A stretch of 64,000 nucleotides of DNA from Rhynchopus euleeides (GCA_963210315.1 OY723295.1:343501-407500); one strand, 5' to 3'; shown: positions 10,125 through 21,850, counted from the stretch's first letter. The notes: generated from the sequence alone by a model not told the origin. Made by a program: numbers and translations.

Positions 10125-11956
10125 GTCGACGAACTGAAGTGGGGATATTTTTTGAGATTTGGGAGAGCTAAATGAGAGTGTGGTATTCTTACCCCCACAC
10201 ATCCACACACACACACCGATGGTTTTGCTGCCGGACGGCTGCACACAGGGCAATGGTCTGAACTTGTTGTTGCTTGGGAAAAGCTCAGCCCGACCCACCA
10301 TCCTCCCCACCCATCCCGTCCGCAAAGGGCTGGAAGCGTCACTTTCCGGGTTCTTTCGCGAGAACACCCCCCTCACACACCCCCTTCAGAGCCACCTGTA
10401 GAGTCATTTGAGCCTTGGTTACTGATTTGAAGTACGCTGTTTCGGTGGGGTGGGTGCTGGGGTGTGGGGTAGTGGGATGGCTGAACATCACAACAGAAAT
10501 ACACGCGTTCGGCATCATGACAATGGGGTGAGGTGATTTTTTGGAGGGTAAAACTTGATTTGTTTTTTTTGGACGATTTGAACGATGATTTTCCTTGCTT
10601 GGTTTCTTATGGAGACAAGTGCAGACCCGCACAGCTCAACAAGCGATTGGAAGGGGGGGGGGGGGGTATGAGGACTGTAGAGGGAAGGCCTTTCGCCCTG
10701 CTGTGCCGCTGTGTGTCAAACTGTGTCAACGCTACAGCCAGTTCTGTGAGGCACAGCACTAACATTGGCTCGCCTATTCACCCTTTACTACACTTCTGAG
10801 CTAAGCCCCCCCCCGAGTGAAGCAGGCCCAGTGGAGCAAGACGAGGCCTGCACGTGGGTGAGGTCGGGAATAATGTGAATAAAGTTTGGCTGTGCAGCGT
10901 GTCGAACCGGGTAGTTGCGATTGCTTGTGGCGACAATCCAAAAGCAAGAGAGAGAGCTGAGCGACAACACAGATGAATCTCATCAGGTCGCGCTAACTCT
11001 TCATCCACAGAGGGTGTGGGGTGGGGGCAAAAAAAAATCGGAAAACGGGTGCAAAGAAATGGCTGCGAACCTCTGGACACGTAAAATGTGTCCAATTTAT
11101 TTTGGCTGGGAAACCACGCTCTGTTGCATTTTGCCTCAACTCTCGAAGATCACCAGGCTGACGGGCGAGATGATCAGGCAGTGACGTGCACAAATGTCGT
11201 GATTTTTTTTGTTATCCCTGCCAGTCGCAGAGAACCGTTGCTGCGTGGCTGATTGCCCGATCGCCCCGCTGCCCGAGGTTGGTGATTGAATACCAGCCAC
11301 CGCCCGGCTGACCCTGAATGGGCTGCACACCTCCAACCCCCCCCCCCCTGAGCAAGAACATGAGCATTTCAACAAACAGACGAAAGACGAAAGAAAAACT
11401 GTTCGGCAATAAGCCCCAACACCAGGCAATAACGAAGGGGCGAAGTAGAGTGAAAGAATCGTGTTTGTTTTGTTTGCAATAATAAAGTAACCCACTCAGA
11501 AACGGCAAAGAAAGAAACGGGGAGAGGGTGGTGGTGTTACGTGGGGGTAGTGATGCGGGGGATGTAACCACACATCACGCGGTGAGAAAATGACAAAAAA
11601 AATGATCGTACTCACAGACGCTATAAGAGGCAGAATCGTACCCCCCCCCCCTCCCGGACTGTCCGGATTGCAGGATGCACAGCTCTGAACAACAGTCACC
11701 GTTCGCTACACTCTCATTCTTTCGTTGATGGCAGTCAAGTTTGATGAGTTGACACATGCAACACCCGACACCAGCCTGGTACAGAAGCTAAAAGAATAGG
11801 CCTGAACTTGTTTGAGGCACCCTGTGTGTATGTGTCTGGTTGCCCGAGAGTATTGAACTGCCCCAGTAGGCTTCCTGCTGCCGGGGTCCACTGCAACAGC
11901 TTGCATGCAGGGGCATGCGTTTCTTCCTAGAGGAGACGGGGCTGAAGAGGAGGGCA
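10125..11956. other. Intergenic region downstream of the cyclase gene
   Basis: No protein-like frame is visible. The tract holds CA/CAC-rich stretches, G or C homopolymers (about 10656-10670, 11336-11348, 11641-11652), and one copy of a motif CAGGCAGTGACG (11175-11186) that recurs at 32875 and 38001. Confidence 0.55.
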
Positions 11957-14900
11957 TCACGCAGAGAGCGGCTGCGACAGCTGCGAAGTGGAGCTCTGGA
12001 AGCTGGGCGACTTGTGGTTGAGGTATTGGTCGACTCGGGTGATGACGGCCTTGCTGGCGTTCAGCTGCTGCTGAACAAGCGTGGCGTCTGCCGCCCAGCG
12101 CTCCTCGTTGCCCTCCAGCTCGTAGATGGCCCCGAGGGTTGGGCACGTCAGGTCTGTCTCCCTGAGCAGCTCCTGCAGTGGCCCCACAGCAAACCCTTCG
12201 TCGTGGGTGTAGACGCAGCCCCGCTCGTTGTCCCGCGCCAAGCGCCACACTGTGAGGCTCTTCTCGACAGCGTTACCCGCTGCAGTGACGAAGCGCTGGG
12301 TGCTTGTGCCCACATCCCCGTGCTCCACCTTCCCGCTCGCAAGGCCGACCGACATTCTCGCGCTTTCGCGAGCCCGCATCGCGCGCTGTGCAAAGCGGAG
12401 CGCGTTCTCCGCGTGCGCGCGTGTCGACCTGACGAGGTTCCACCCCACCCACACGTGCTGCCCCAGCAGCGAGATCAGCGTGCCCCTGCTCTGCTCCAGC
12501 AGCGGCATCACCACCTCCAGCCCAAGGCTGATGCTGCGCACAGGCGTGCTGTTGAGCGCGTCGCCCAGATGCAGCGTCCCGATGGTGGCCTCGGTGGAGT
12601 GCATCTGCACGGCGACGCAGCGCTCGCGTGTGATGCCCACAGAGGAGTGGACGGAGGGGGAGCGGGAGGAGGCGGTTGCGACGGTGGCGTCCTTCTGCAC
12701 CAGCGGCTGCTGCTGCCTGCCGGCAAGGCTGAGGGGCCAGACGTTCACCACAGGGAGGGCCTCGCTGACGCCCTTCAGCTCGCGTGTGGTCTCGGGGCCA
12801 GCGACGCAGGGGGGGCACGTGTCCCGCACGTCCGCCCACACATCCGCAGCCAGAGACACGCCGCCAGGCACACACACTCCCTCCAGACGTGCAGCAACGT
12901 TGACTGTGTGCCCGAAGTAGTCGACACGCCCCGTCACGCTGTTGACCTCCACATTGACAGGGCCGTGGTTCACCCCGATGCGCACAGTCAGCCCGCCCCA
13001 CAGCTTCCCCTTCTGGCAGATCGGCACGTCCATCACACCGGCAGGCCACTCCGCAGCGAGCAGCTTCTCGTGTGCGTCCAGCGCGAAGCTGAGGCCCGCG
13101 TCCGGGCCTTCGAAGGAGACCATGAATGCATCTCCGATGGTCTTGACCTCGTACCCGCCGTGCTTTGCGATGGTGTTGCGGATAGCGTCGTTGTGGGTCC
13201 TGATGGCCTTGCGCATGGCTTCTGGCGCAGCCTCCCAGATGGATGTCGAGGCACGGATGTCTGTGAACACGATGGTGGCCTCCTCCGTCGACAGCCCGGG
13301 CACCGACCCCATAGAGGACTGGCGTGACTCCGTCTCGCCGTGGATCTGCTCCAGCAGGGCGGAGGGCAGGTAGGTGCGGTACGCCTGCAGATTGTGAAGC
13401 ATGAGCGCTGTAGCGCGGTGCATGGCGTGCAGCTCTGACAGCGCAGAAGATTCCTCGGGGATCTCGTCGACACGCATCACCGCCGCGTCCGCCATCACCG
13501 CAGCGACACGTGCGAAGGGGCGTGTCATGGCATCGTTGAACACAAGGAACACCAGCACCGACACGAGTGCCGTCACACACACAATCAGCACCGTCTCGTA
13601 CGACTCCTGCCGCAGCTGCCTCCGCAGGTTCGCCGCACGCACGCCCAGGTTGGTCTGTGTCACAGCGTTGTTTGCGTCCACCTGCCGCATGATGTCGGCA
13701 CGTGGGATCATCACGCCCACGCGCCAGTCGATCTCCGATGACTCCGTGGTGTTCCGCACGAAGCGCCGCACGTCTGTGAACCACTTGCGCTGCGGCACAT
13801 GCCGCGCGAAGGCGCCCTTCTCGTACATCCCCTCCACCTCCTCCGCCACAAGCGGCATGTCCCACGCACGCAGCGTCGACATGTCCCCACGCAGCTGGTG
13901 CCCTACAGCATACGGTGCGTCTGCCTGCATGAAGGAGTAGAACTCCTTCCCCTCCAGCAGCGCGATCTTGCCCGTCGAGTGGACTGTCCCGTTGACATAC
14001 GTGGTGCAGGTGCGTGCCCGCCTGTCCACCACCACGGTGTATGTGTGCCACTGCCCGCCGCGCACCCCGTGTGCCACAGGGTCTGTCCGGCACCCGAACG
14101 ACATCACATCCAGCTTCATTGCCCCGCTTGCGTACAGACGCAGCATCGACTCCCCCGCAACAGAGTCACCCACAAGCTGCTGCTCCGAGTCGGTGGGCAG
14201 CACATCAGCAGACGGGCGGAACCGCACGTGCAGGGTGAAGCTACGCAGCAGGAATGGGTGCTTCGTGTGGCACCTCAGAGGGAACACGCCGTAGTACATG
14301 TGCTTGAAAGTCACACACACCTCACTGTCTGTCGAGCCAGCCATCCCAGGCACGGGAATCGTCGACCTGTACGGGTAGTAGTCCGTGGCGTAGGGCTCCG
14401 AGGGCAGGCTTGTCCGGTGCAGCTTCACGTCAGGTGAGTCCAGCGTCATATTCTTGTAAACAAACAGCGTGTTTGTGCCGTCGAACTGCATCACCCTTGT
14501 GTTGCCGTCTGTCCCGATGCACCCAGAAGAGGTTGACGCACACGCCCCACGCATCTCCATCTTGAACTCGTGCTCAGCAATGTCGCTGAGGACACCTGCA
14601 CCCACCCACACGTCCAGCACCCTGAACTGGTGCTCAGGGTCGCGGTACCACTCTGCCTGCTCCAGCACCCCGGAGGCAGCGGCACCCTCCTGCGCATCGA
14701 GGAAGTGTTTCAGGGCGATGAGCTCCACAGGGGGGATGAGGTCCAGCTTGTAGAGGCGCATTGCCATGGCGTAGGCAGAGAAGAACTTCTGCAGGTATGG
14801 GCGGCTGACGAAGTACTGCGGCGTGGCCACCACATCGTTGGTCTTCCCGTCGAACACAACCACTGTCATGTTCTGCAGCGAACCGTCCACAGAGGTGGCT

Positions 14901-17185
14901 GCCTGGAGCAAGTCCCCGATATCTGCCAGCTTCAGGTCAGTCTGCACCAGACCGAGGTACTCGCGCTGCACGTTGTAGATGGGTGTGTACACCGACAGCG
15001 GCTCGTCGTACTCTGTGTCGTCGCTGCCGTCCATCATGAAGGCATCCCTTGTGAGGTACCACCGCTTGTGCTGGAAGGGGAGGTTCCGGGTGAAGGCCAC
15101 GGGGTCACCAGGGAAGGTGCCGAGGCGTGCTGGGGGAGATGTCTCGCCAGCAGGGTGCTGCACGATGTAGACGTTGAGGCGGCGCGCCGTGTCGTAGCGG
15201 TAGTGGTTCTCGGCGTACAGCGAGCCGTTGTTGGTGACAGAGATCGGGGGCAGGCCTGGCGCCGTCTCGCGGGTCCGCCTGTCGATGGCGAAGTAGAACC
15301 CCTTCGTTGTGATGACGGTTGGGCGCCAGCGCGGCGACCCGTGCATCACCTGCACAAGGGTGTCGTATTTGTCGATCCAGGTGGTCCAGTTGGAGTTCGA
15401 CTCGAAGTAGAGTGCTGTCACAGAGGCTGCCATGTGCTCACCCTGGTCGAGCAGGTCGTTGAGCCCCTGCATCACCTGCGACCCGACGTTGCGGCGCAGG
15501 CGCTGGGCAAGGGTATCGATGTTGGCAACGGCACTCGCGTAGTTCTCATCCGACGCACGGCGCCCGTCATCCAGAGCCGTGTCCTTGGCACGCTGGCCGG
15601 CTGTGAAGGTGAGCGCAAAAGCAACAGCAGCAGTGATCAGGAGCAGAGACAGCGACAGCCCCATCGACGCCACCCCCAGCGGGATGAGCAGCTTGTCGTC
15701 GTCGCCCTTGGGCAGGTCCATGGCAGTCAGCCGCCTCTGCTGGTACACCTTCCACACACAGGCCCCCACCAGCAGGCCCAGCAGCACGGCGCTGACCACC
15801 ACGGCAGGCGTTGCCTCCAGCAGCGGGCCGCTGTCCTCCGTCTCGGCGAAGAGAGACTCCACCTGCTCGGGGGCCTGTGTCACCACAGGCACGTGCGGGG
15901 CTTCGACCCCAGGCACCCCGTTCACCGACAGCGTGAAGGCCTCCACACCCGGGGCTGTCCCACTCACGGACACCCCGTTCGCACGGAACAGCGTGTCGAT
16001 CGTGACCCAGTGCCTCGGCTCCACCGAGTGAACGGGGATGCGCACCACGGCCGAGGGCCCCTCGACAGACACCGTGACGGAGTCCTGGCGGGGTGTCAGG
16101 AAGACCACGCCCGCCACACCCGCACCCTGCGCCGCAAGCACACTCTCCAAGGGGAGGCACGCCGTCGGGGAGGACAGCACCACCACCTTGCCGCGCAGCC
16201 CCGCGAACTCCTGCGGGGCGCACCCCGACAGCCCCGCGACGTACGTCAGCTGCACGCCCGCAGCAGGCACCCCTGTGACCGTCCACAGCTGGTTGCCTGC
16301 CAGGCGCGGCAGCAGGCTGCTGCTCCACAGGCACACCCGCAGGGCAGGGTACGCCGCGTGGGTCAGCATCATCGCGCACTGCCTGCACAGCCTGTCCTCC
16401 TCCCGCTCCATGTGCCCACACCGCCCGATCAGCCCGGGGTGCGGGCACTCATCAGCGAGGTACGACGTGTTGCTCACAGGCTTGTCCCCCGCCGCACAGT
16501 TCAGCCGCAGCGCAACCTTCACCTCGGCACCCATATCCAGCGCACCCTGCAGTGCAGCGCCGTGATGGCGTGCTATCAGCATGATGGGCATGCCTGTCGT
16601 GAAGTCGGAGGGCCCGGTCATCGGGAAGTGCTGCATCAGCACAGACCCCGTCGACACGGTGTTGGTGACGATGGTCATCACCCCGCCAGCCGCTCTGGAG
16701 TAGGCCCCCTTGGGGAAGAAGTGGCACGCCCCGCGGTTTGCCACCACAGCCTTCCCGGCGTACGACTTCCCATCCATAAAGCTGTCCATCGTGCAGGCAA
16801 ACCGCAGCGGGTCGAAGGGGGAGCTGCCGGGGGTGACAAGGGTGAACTCCTTGTCCAGGCGGGGGTCTCCCTCACGGAGATGCGCTGTGGGGTCGTAGGG
16901 CCGCATCGCGTTGTCCGTGACGCACACCTTCATGCGCAGGCTCGCAGGCTCCAGCACCTCCATCTGCAGGGGGCAGTCCTGGTGGCAGGCCTCCGCCTGC
17001 ACCCAGTTGTGCCGCATGCACATGGTGTCCACCGCCTCCTGCGGCAGCGGCTCGCCCTTCGCCAGCGTATAGGAGTGGTCGCCGAAATCAACGCCCGCCC
17101 TGTTGTAGTAGCAGTGGCGGAGGCTGCTCTCGCATGATGCTTCGAGCGACGCCACCGCAGCAGCCGCCAGGACCACGTGAAACAT
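11957..17185 (-). CDS. Receptor-type adenylate cyclase with PA and LamG-like domains
   Basis: Single intron-free frame of 1742 residues. I chose the ATG at 17183-17185 because it starts a signal peptide (MFHVVLAAAAVASLEAS). Order: two PA-like domains (about 120-240 and 305-400), membrane segment (458-477), a second (about 498-527), a large external region with a LamG/concanavalin-like domain (about 950-1115), a third membrane segment (1198-1217), a linker, then a class III cyclase domain (about 1300-1470). The catalytic domain shows FTDIRAST and IGDAF metal Asp residues, VNVAARLE transition-state Asn/Arg, and Lys (EVKTIGD) plus Asp (RVDYFGHT), the pair known to select ATP. A second, degenerate cyclase-like domain follows (about 1510-1660). 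It probably converts an external signal to cAMP at the plasma membrane. Ligand unknown. Confidence 0.88.
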   Translation of the reverse strand: MFHVVLAAAAVASLEASCESSLRHCYYNRAGVDFGDHSYTLAKGEPLPQEAVDTMCMRHNWVQAEACHQDCPLQMEVLEPASLRMKVCVTDNAMRPYDPTAHLREGDPRLDKEFTLVTPGSSPFDPLRFACTMDSFMDGKSYAGKAVVANRGACHFFPKGAYSRAAGGVMTIVTNTVSTGSVLMQHFPMTGPSDFTTGMPIMLIARHHGAALQGALDMGAEVKVALRLNCAAGDKPVSNTSYLADECPHPGLIGRCGHMEREEDRLCRQCAMMLTHAAYPALRVCLWSSSLLPRLAGNQLWTVTGVPAAGVQLTYVAGLSGCAPQEFAGLRGKVVVLSSPTACLPLESVLAAQGAGVAGVVFLTPRQDSVTVSVEGPSAVVRIPVHSVEPRHWVTIDTLFRANGVSVSGTAPGVEAFTLSVNGVPGVEAPHVPVVTQAPEQVESLFAETEDSGPLLEATPAVVVSAVLLGLLVGACVWKVYQQRRLTAMDLPKGDDDKLLIPLGVASMGLSLSLLLITAAVAFALTFTAGQRAKDTALDDGRRASDENYASAVANIDTLAQRLRRNVGSQVMQGLNDLLDQGEHMAASVTALYFESNSNWTTWIDKYDTLVQVMHGSPRWRPTVITTKGFYFAIDRRTRETAPGLPPISVTNNGSLYAENHYRYDTARRLNVYIVQHPAGETSPPARLGTFPGDPVAFTRNLPFQHKRWYLTRDAFMMDGSDDTEYDEPLSVYTPIYNVQREYLGLVQTDLKLADIGDLLQAATSVDGSLQNMTVVVFDGKTNDVVATPQYFVSRPYLQKFFSAYAMAMRLYKLDLIPPVELIALKHFLDAQEGAAASGVLEQAEWYRDPEHQFRVLDVWVGAGVLSDIAEHEFKMEMRGACASTSSGCIGTDGNTRVMQFDGTNTLFVYKNMTLDSPDVKLHRTSLPSEPYATDYYPYRSTIPVPGMAGSTDSEVCVTFKHMYYGVFPLRCHTKHPFLLRSFTLHVRFRPSADVLPTDSEQQLVGDSVAGESMLRLYASGAMKLDVMSFGCRTDPVAHGVRGGQWHTYTVVVDRRARTCTTYVNGTVHSTGKIALLEGKEFYSFMQADAPYAVGHQLRGDMSTLRAWDMPLVAEEVEGMYEKGAFARHVPQRKWFTDVRRFVRNTTESSEIDWRVGVMIPRADIMRQVDANNAVTQTNLGVRAANLRRQLRQESYETVLIVCVTALVSVLVFLVFNDAMTRPFARVAAVMADAAVMRVDEIPEESSALSELHAMHRATALMLHNLQAYRTYLPSALLEQIHGETESRQSSMGSVPGLSTEEATIVFTDIRASTSIWEAAPEAMRKAIRTHNDAIRNTIAKHGGYEVKTIGDAFMVSFEGPDAGLSFALDAHEKLLAAEWPAGVMDVPICQKGKLWGGLTVRIGVNHGPVNVEVNSVTGRVDYFGHTVNVAARLEGVCVPGGVSLAADVWADVRDTCPPCVAGPETTRELKGVSEALPVVNVWPLSLAGRQQQPLVQKDATVATASSRSPSVHSSVGITRERCVAVQMHSTEATIGTLHLGDALNSTPVRSISLGLEVVMPLLEQSRGTLISLLGQHVWVGWNLVRSTRAHAENALRFAQRAMRARESARMSVGLASGKVEHGDVGTSTQRFVTAAGNAVEKSLTVWRLARDNERGCVYTHDEGFAVGPLQELLRETDLTCPTLGAIYELEGNEERWAADATLVQQQLNASKAVITRVDQYLNHKSPSFQSSTSQLSQPLSA

Positions 17186-18349
17186 GGCCTGGGGCACACG
17201 GGGTGTGACCGTGCTGTGTGCAGGCACGCCCTGTGTGTGTTGTGTGTGGGATGCAGGGCTACGGCGAGCGGGGTGTTGGTGATGGTGTCGGTGGGTGCAG
17301 AGGCGAGAGACATGGGGTATGGGGTCTGGGGGGTTAGGCTGGTGGGGGATCTCCTCTTGGCTCCTCGGGCTTGCGGTTGATGTCCCCCCCACAAAAGACC
17401 CACTCGCCCTTTATGTTGTGTCCTCGGAACAGCAGCAGTAGCAGGCATAACAAGGGGTGGGGCTGAGGTGAGATCGGCCCTGCTTTGCGGCAACAAAGGC
17501 TAGATCCCTTCTGGGTTGTGTTGCGTCTCGCAACCTTGAGTTCGGAGGTCGGCGAGCTCTCGCAGCTCTGCCGGGCATAGCGCCATATCCCCTGCGACAT
17601 GCCATTGCTCTCGCATCTGTGTCGGGCACACAGCTCTGTGGCAGGACTAACAGCATTAGACCAACTCTACCTCACCGACTTAACACGGAGCGGACGCGCG
17701 TTTGTAGGGGGACACTCTTCTTAACAAATCGATATCTTGCTGTGAATGAGGTGGTAGTGTAGTGTAGTGTTGGTGTTGATGCGGCGTGACAAGAATGACG
17801 AGTCGATAAAAGGATGAAGACGGCGAGTTATTTTTTGGGCGGATTCCACTGAAGCGTGGTGACAGACCAGGAGCTGTGGGTGTGTGGCGGCGGCTTTGCT
17901 GCAACACACATGGTGACGAGTGACAAAGCAGGCGGGGGGTGGGGGGTGGCGGAGGGGGGGATCAACGCGCTGCCCATCTGAACGACATTCTACTCGTGTT
18001 CATCATTCTTCCTCCCGCACAGATTTGGCGGATCTGGCGGGCCTGAATGTCAGATCAGCTCATGTGATCAGCCCCCACGGCCGATCTATGAAGGAAAAGA
18101 AACACGCCCCTATGTGGGGTTCCACGAGGCAAAGAAGCAGGCAATAGCTTGGCCGTGGTTTGGCTGATCCGAAAGGCTTCGTCTGCCACATGGCGGAGAA
18201 GGGTAATTTACCCTTTACTGGGTAGGGGGGTGCAACAGACAACGCGCTGATCCATCGCAGCAGCGATCGGTTCCCAGCAGACAGTCATCGCTTCGTTGGG
18301 GCGTTACCTGCGTGGGGTGTTGATGGCGTGCGGCAGTGGCCCCCACAGC
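17186..18349. other. Intergenic region upstream of the cyclase gene
   Basis: No gene is supported. An AG three bases before the cyclase ATG sits in CCCCAGGCCATG, which would suit a splice acceptor, but no 5' exon is seen. Otherwise only short low-complexity runs are visible. Confidence 0.45.
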
Positions 18350-18357
18350 ATTTGTTG

Positions 18358-19077
18358 CAGGGGAATAGGGTGCCCTTTCTGAGAGGTTTCCAAACCAGAA
18401 AAAGCCGGTTTTCTGGTTTGGGGAAATTTATAAAAAAAAATGAGATTTCTGGGGGAAAAAAACGAGAATTTTTTCAAGGCGTTTTCTCGTGGGGGATGAG
18501 GATATGTCCTCCTGACACCCACCCTTTTCCCGTTTTTTTTGCAGCCAACAGCCAGACGTTCACTACCGTGGCCTCCGGCGGCTGGGGGGCTCCGCCCCCC
18601 AGACCCCCCTGTGGCGTATGTCTCGTACTCAAGTCCTTCGAATCCCATCAGGTCGGGGGATCCAACCACTCCAGTCGCCTCAGGACGCAGCCAACTCACA
18701 CAGAATCTGTTCGCCCACACGAACAGATGTTCACTACCGTGGCCTCCGGCGGCTGGGGGGCTCACGCCCCCCAGACCCCCGATGTAGCGTGTGCCCGTCT
18801 GTCTATCTCACTTACCCCGGATACAGTGCTGCGTAGGAGGTCAGCACCACATCCATGAAGCGCTTCTTCGAAGCCTGGCTGACATCGGACAGGAGGTCGG
18901 ACTTCCCCACCTGGGAGGTACACTCGCCGCGTTGGCGACATGCGTGACATGCGACACGATACCTGAAACGTGAGTGTGCCTGGCTAACACGGGCATTTCA
19001 ACGGTCTGCCGGCGACCGTCCCCCAAACCAGTAAACCAGCAGTTTTGGAAAATCGGAGAGGTCACCCTACTACCCTG
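18358..19077. mobile_element. hAT-like non-autonomous element, copy 1 (720 bp)
   Basis: The element starts CAGGGGAATAGGGTGCCC and ends with the inverted form of CAGGGTAGTAGGGTGACC, matching the CAGGG tips typical of hAT elements. It is flanked by ATTTGTTG (18350-18357 and 19079-19086; one extra A at 19078), an 8-bp duplication as expected for hAT. A near-identical 720-bp copy lies at 56743-57462. The interior has a foldback of CCAGAAAA/TTTTCTGG near the left end and two copies of a GC hairpin repeat. No transposase is encoded. Confidence 0.88.
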
Positions 19078-19086
19078 AATTTGTTG

Positions 19087-19499
19087 AGGCCAGAGCATAT
19101 TATAGGGGGTCTAAACTGAGGCGATCCCTCACATTTAACATAGTGTCATAACGGCCGTCATGGAGGGAGTGGATTTTCTGTGAATTCACTACCTCAGTTC
19201 CCGCTACCGAAATATAAAAACGGCCGTTTTCATGTTTTGTTGGCGAAAAAACGGCCGTTTTTTTCCCCCTCCTATTTTCCTTTGGAGATTCGCCTCCTGT
19301 ACCGAGCTGAGGAAACACACTTGACAACTCCCTGTTGCCTGCACATGACATTGGGCACTGCGATTCTCTGTCGACTGTACAAAGAAAAATGGCTTCCGCC
19401 CTGCCTGTCGCTCGACAAGCAGCAGACACCCGAGAGCAGAGAGGAGTGTAGCAGCCCGGTTCGCCCCCGGGTTGTCCCAGAAATCCAGCACACCCTCGG
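19087..19499. other. AACGGCCGTTTT-rich intergenic sequence
   Basis: The stretch carries palindromic AAAACGGCCGTTTT motifs (about 19208-19262). Similar copies occur near 20718-20800. No gene is recognised. Confidence 0.4.
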
Positions 19500-20800
19500 A
19501 ACGTGGTGGCCTAGTCGTAGATCACCCAGGCCCTGCTCGTGACCTCCCCGAAACAGAGGGGAGGTGGCACCGGAGTTCTGACACCCCTACGACTCATGCG
19601 GCCGTACGCGCTCGGGCACAGACGGCGGACCGCAAACCAGAAGGACTTCCCTGACTCCGTGCCGCCCCACCTTCTGCGCATGCGGTCGCCAGCCCAGGCC
19701 AGCTCCCCTGCCAGGGGCACTGGGGGGTCGTACTTCCCCACCTCAGACACTTTCTCGATGACATTCTCAATGTCGGTGTACACTGCGTCGACAGGGGCAC
19801 GCCGTTGGCACACCCAGCTGCGCATCGCAGTACTTCTGGAGCAGCGATGCGAGGGGTGCCGTCAGGCGGACGGCGGCCTGCAGGTGGGACTCGAGCCCAG
19901 CGATTTCGTGGGCATCTCTGCCAACCGCAGAAGCAACGCACACGTAGCAGGGCCGCTGTCCTGCAGCGGGCCCGGAAGATTGTATAAATGCCCGGGGACG
20001 TGGTGCAAGGTGCAGATCCACTCAAGCGGTGCAGGTAGTGTGTGTCGGAGAGAAGCGGGATCGCACGGCCGGTGGTGCCGTCTTGCTCGCCTGCTTCTCC
20101 CTCTCAGCTGCGTCAGAGATGTGGCACAGCACATCCTTCAGCGCCAGTGCGGTCGTGAACCCATCCAGCAGGTGCTGCATATTGCCCGGGATGATCGCCC
20201 GTGCCTTCGGGAATAAATCAGCGAAGGCGGTGTCCTTCTCAGCCGGGGTGCTGTCGCCGAGATCAAGGGAAAGCTCTGTCGGAAGAGCCCTGATGCCAGT
20301 GAGCGACACCCACCTCTGCCTGCACGGTCATCCACGACACACGTGCCTAGATTGGCCGCAACCATGTTCAGCCCCTCCTCGGGACACACTTCTTGACAGC
20401 ATCATGCACCATGCCAGCCGGTGATCCGGTGAACAACGCACCCCGGGCGATCCGAAGTTGCAAGCCTGCCACTGAGGGTATCGCACTCCGACAGCGCCAG
20501 CTGTTTCCCTGGCTCTGCACTTTCAACGCTGCGTTCTTCTTCTTCTTGATATGGCGCGGTCCGTCAAAGTGGTCCACGAAGTCTGAACTCTTCGCATCAT
20601 ACTTGAAGGCGCGCTCACAATGCTTGCTGCAGGGTATCCCTTGCAGTGGGGAGGCACTCCTGGTGGTGGGATCTCGCCTGCTGACCCACGCCCCATACAA
20701 AATTCCCAGGTAAAAAAAACGGCCGTTTTTTAAAATGCTGAAAATCAGCGGCCGTTTTTGCAAGTCCACAAAATACAAGGGATTTTTTAAAACGGCCGCT
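19500..20800 (-). pseudogene. Decayed zinc-finger, transposase-like gene
   Basis: Minus-strand coding-like segments lie in different frames in consistent order. About 20640-20400 encodes CSKHCERAFKYDAK...HFDGPRHIKKKK, a zinc-finger spacing like that at the N-terminus of many hAT-type transposases, then FTGSPAGMVHDAVKKCVP. About 20309-20030 encodes LTGIRALPTELSLDL...AFADLFPKARAIIPGNMQ. About 20000-19500 encodes AHEIAGLESHLQAAVRL, then YTDIENVIEKVSEVGKYDPP. At least three frameshifts separate the pieces. It sits 0.4-1.7 kb from hAT-like copy 1, so a transposase origin is plausible but not proven. It cannot make a full-length protein as written. Confidence 0.4.
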
Positions 20801-20989
20801 ATGCAACCATGATTTAAGGGGAAAAAAAAAGATTTCCGGGAAAAATCCGGGGGGGAAAAAACTGGTGGCGGCTGGGCAGCCCGGCAGCTGAGAGTGGACT
20901 CATGCCCACAGACTGCGAGCAACTTACCCGACCGTTTTTCTGTCCAGTTTCTTTGTCAAACCCCGAGAAAACGCAGGCCGCGAAGGGGC

Positions 20990-21415
20990 GGACGTTCACT
21001 ACCGTGGCCTCCGGCGGCTGGGGGGCTCCGCCCCCCAGACCCCCCTGTGCCGTATGCCTGTCTTTAGTCACCCCAAACCCTTTGGGGTGACATCAGGGAA
21101 TGGAATACAGACCACCCTCGGGAGGCAGGATCGTATGCCAGAGGAACAGATGCTCACTACCGTGGCCTCCGGCGGCTGGGGGGCTCCGCCCCCCAGACCC
21201 CCCTGTGTTGCATACCTGTACCCAAACCCTTTGAGGTTACATCAGGGAATGGAATGCAGACCACCCTCAGTAGCCTCAGGAGGACGCAGCCAGCTCATGC
21301 AGAATCTGTACCCACGCAAGGAACAGCCCGGAATCTGTACGCCCGGAAGGAACAGATGTTCACTACCGTGGCCTCCGGCGGCTGGGGGGCTCCGCCCCCC
21401 AGACCCCCCTGTGGC
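20990..21415 (+). repeat. Three copies of a dispersed GC-hairpin repeat
   Basis: The segment ACTACCGTGGCCTCCGGCGG followed by CTGGGGGGCTCCGCCCCCCAG occurs near 20998, 21155 and 21360. CTGGGGGG and CCCCCCAG can pair to form a hairpin. The spacers share a block with AAACCCTTTG and CATCAGGGAATGGAAT, so the units are degenerate tandem copies. Further copies are in both hAT-like elements (18561, 18731, 56946, 57118) and inverted at 48010-48062. Confidence 0.85.
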
Positions 21416-21850
21416 GTGTACCTGTACTGTATACAAGTCCTTGCACGCCCGGTCTGCGGCAGATCGCTCCCGACGAAATCCATTTTTTGGACTAACCTCC
21501 GGCACCCGAGGCTGGACCCGAGTACTGATCCCTGAGAGAGGAACCCGGAGGTGACCCATTCACCACAAGACTCGCTTGCCGGGGGGTCCGTCAAAAAAAA
21601 GGGGAACGCCTCACATTTAAGCCCAAATGAGCGTAGATTTCGCCCCTATAAAATGCCCTGGTTGAGGCGCGGCAAAAAAAAAACAATCCTTGGAGAGGGG
21701 AAGTCAATCAACAGCAAGGCTTGGAGGCGGTGTGTTCTTCTGTAGAACAGGGCACACACCGAACATTGCATCAGGGAGACCACCGAGGGGATGGCACACC
21801 GCACAGCAGGCGGGGCGATTTGCATACCTGGCACGGGGGTTAGCTGGACG

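Noticed and set aside
7490..10171. Long frames on both strands in array 3 and its right flank
   Set aside because: Stop-free monomers produce them; no signal, domain or codon pattern beyond the repeat.
14570..17137. 855-codon plus-strand frame
   Set aside because: It is the antisense shadow of the cyclase gene, whose minus-strand frame has clear domains.
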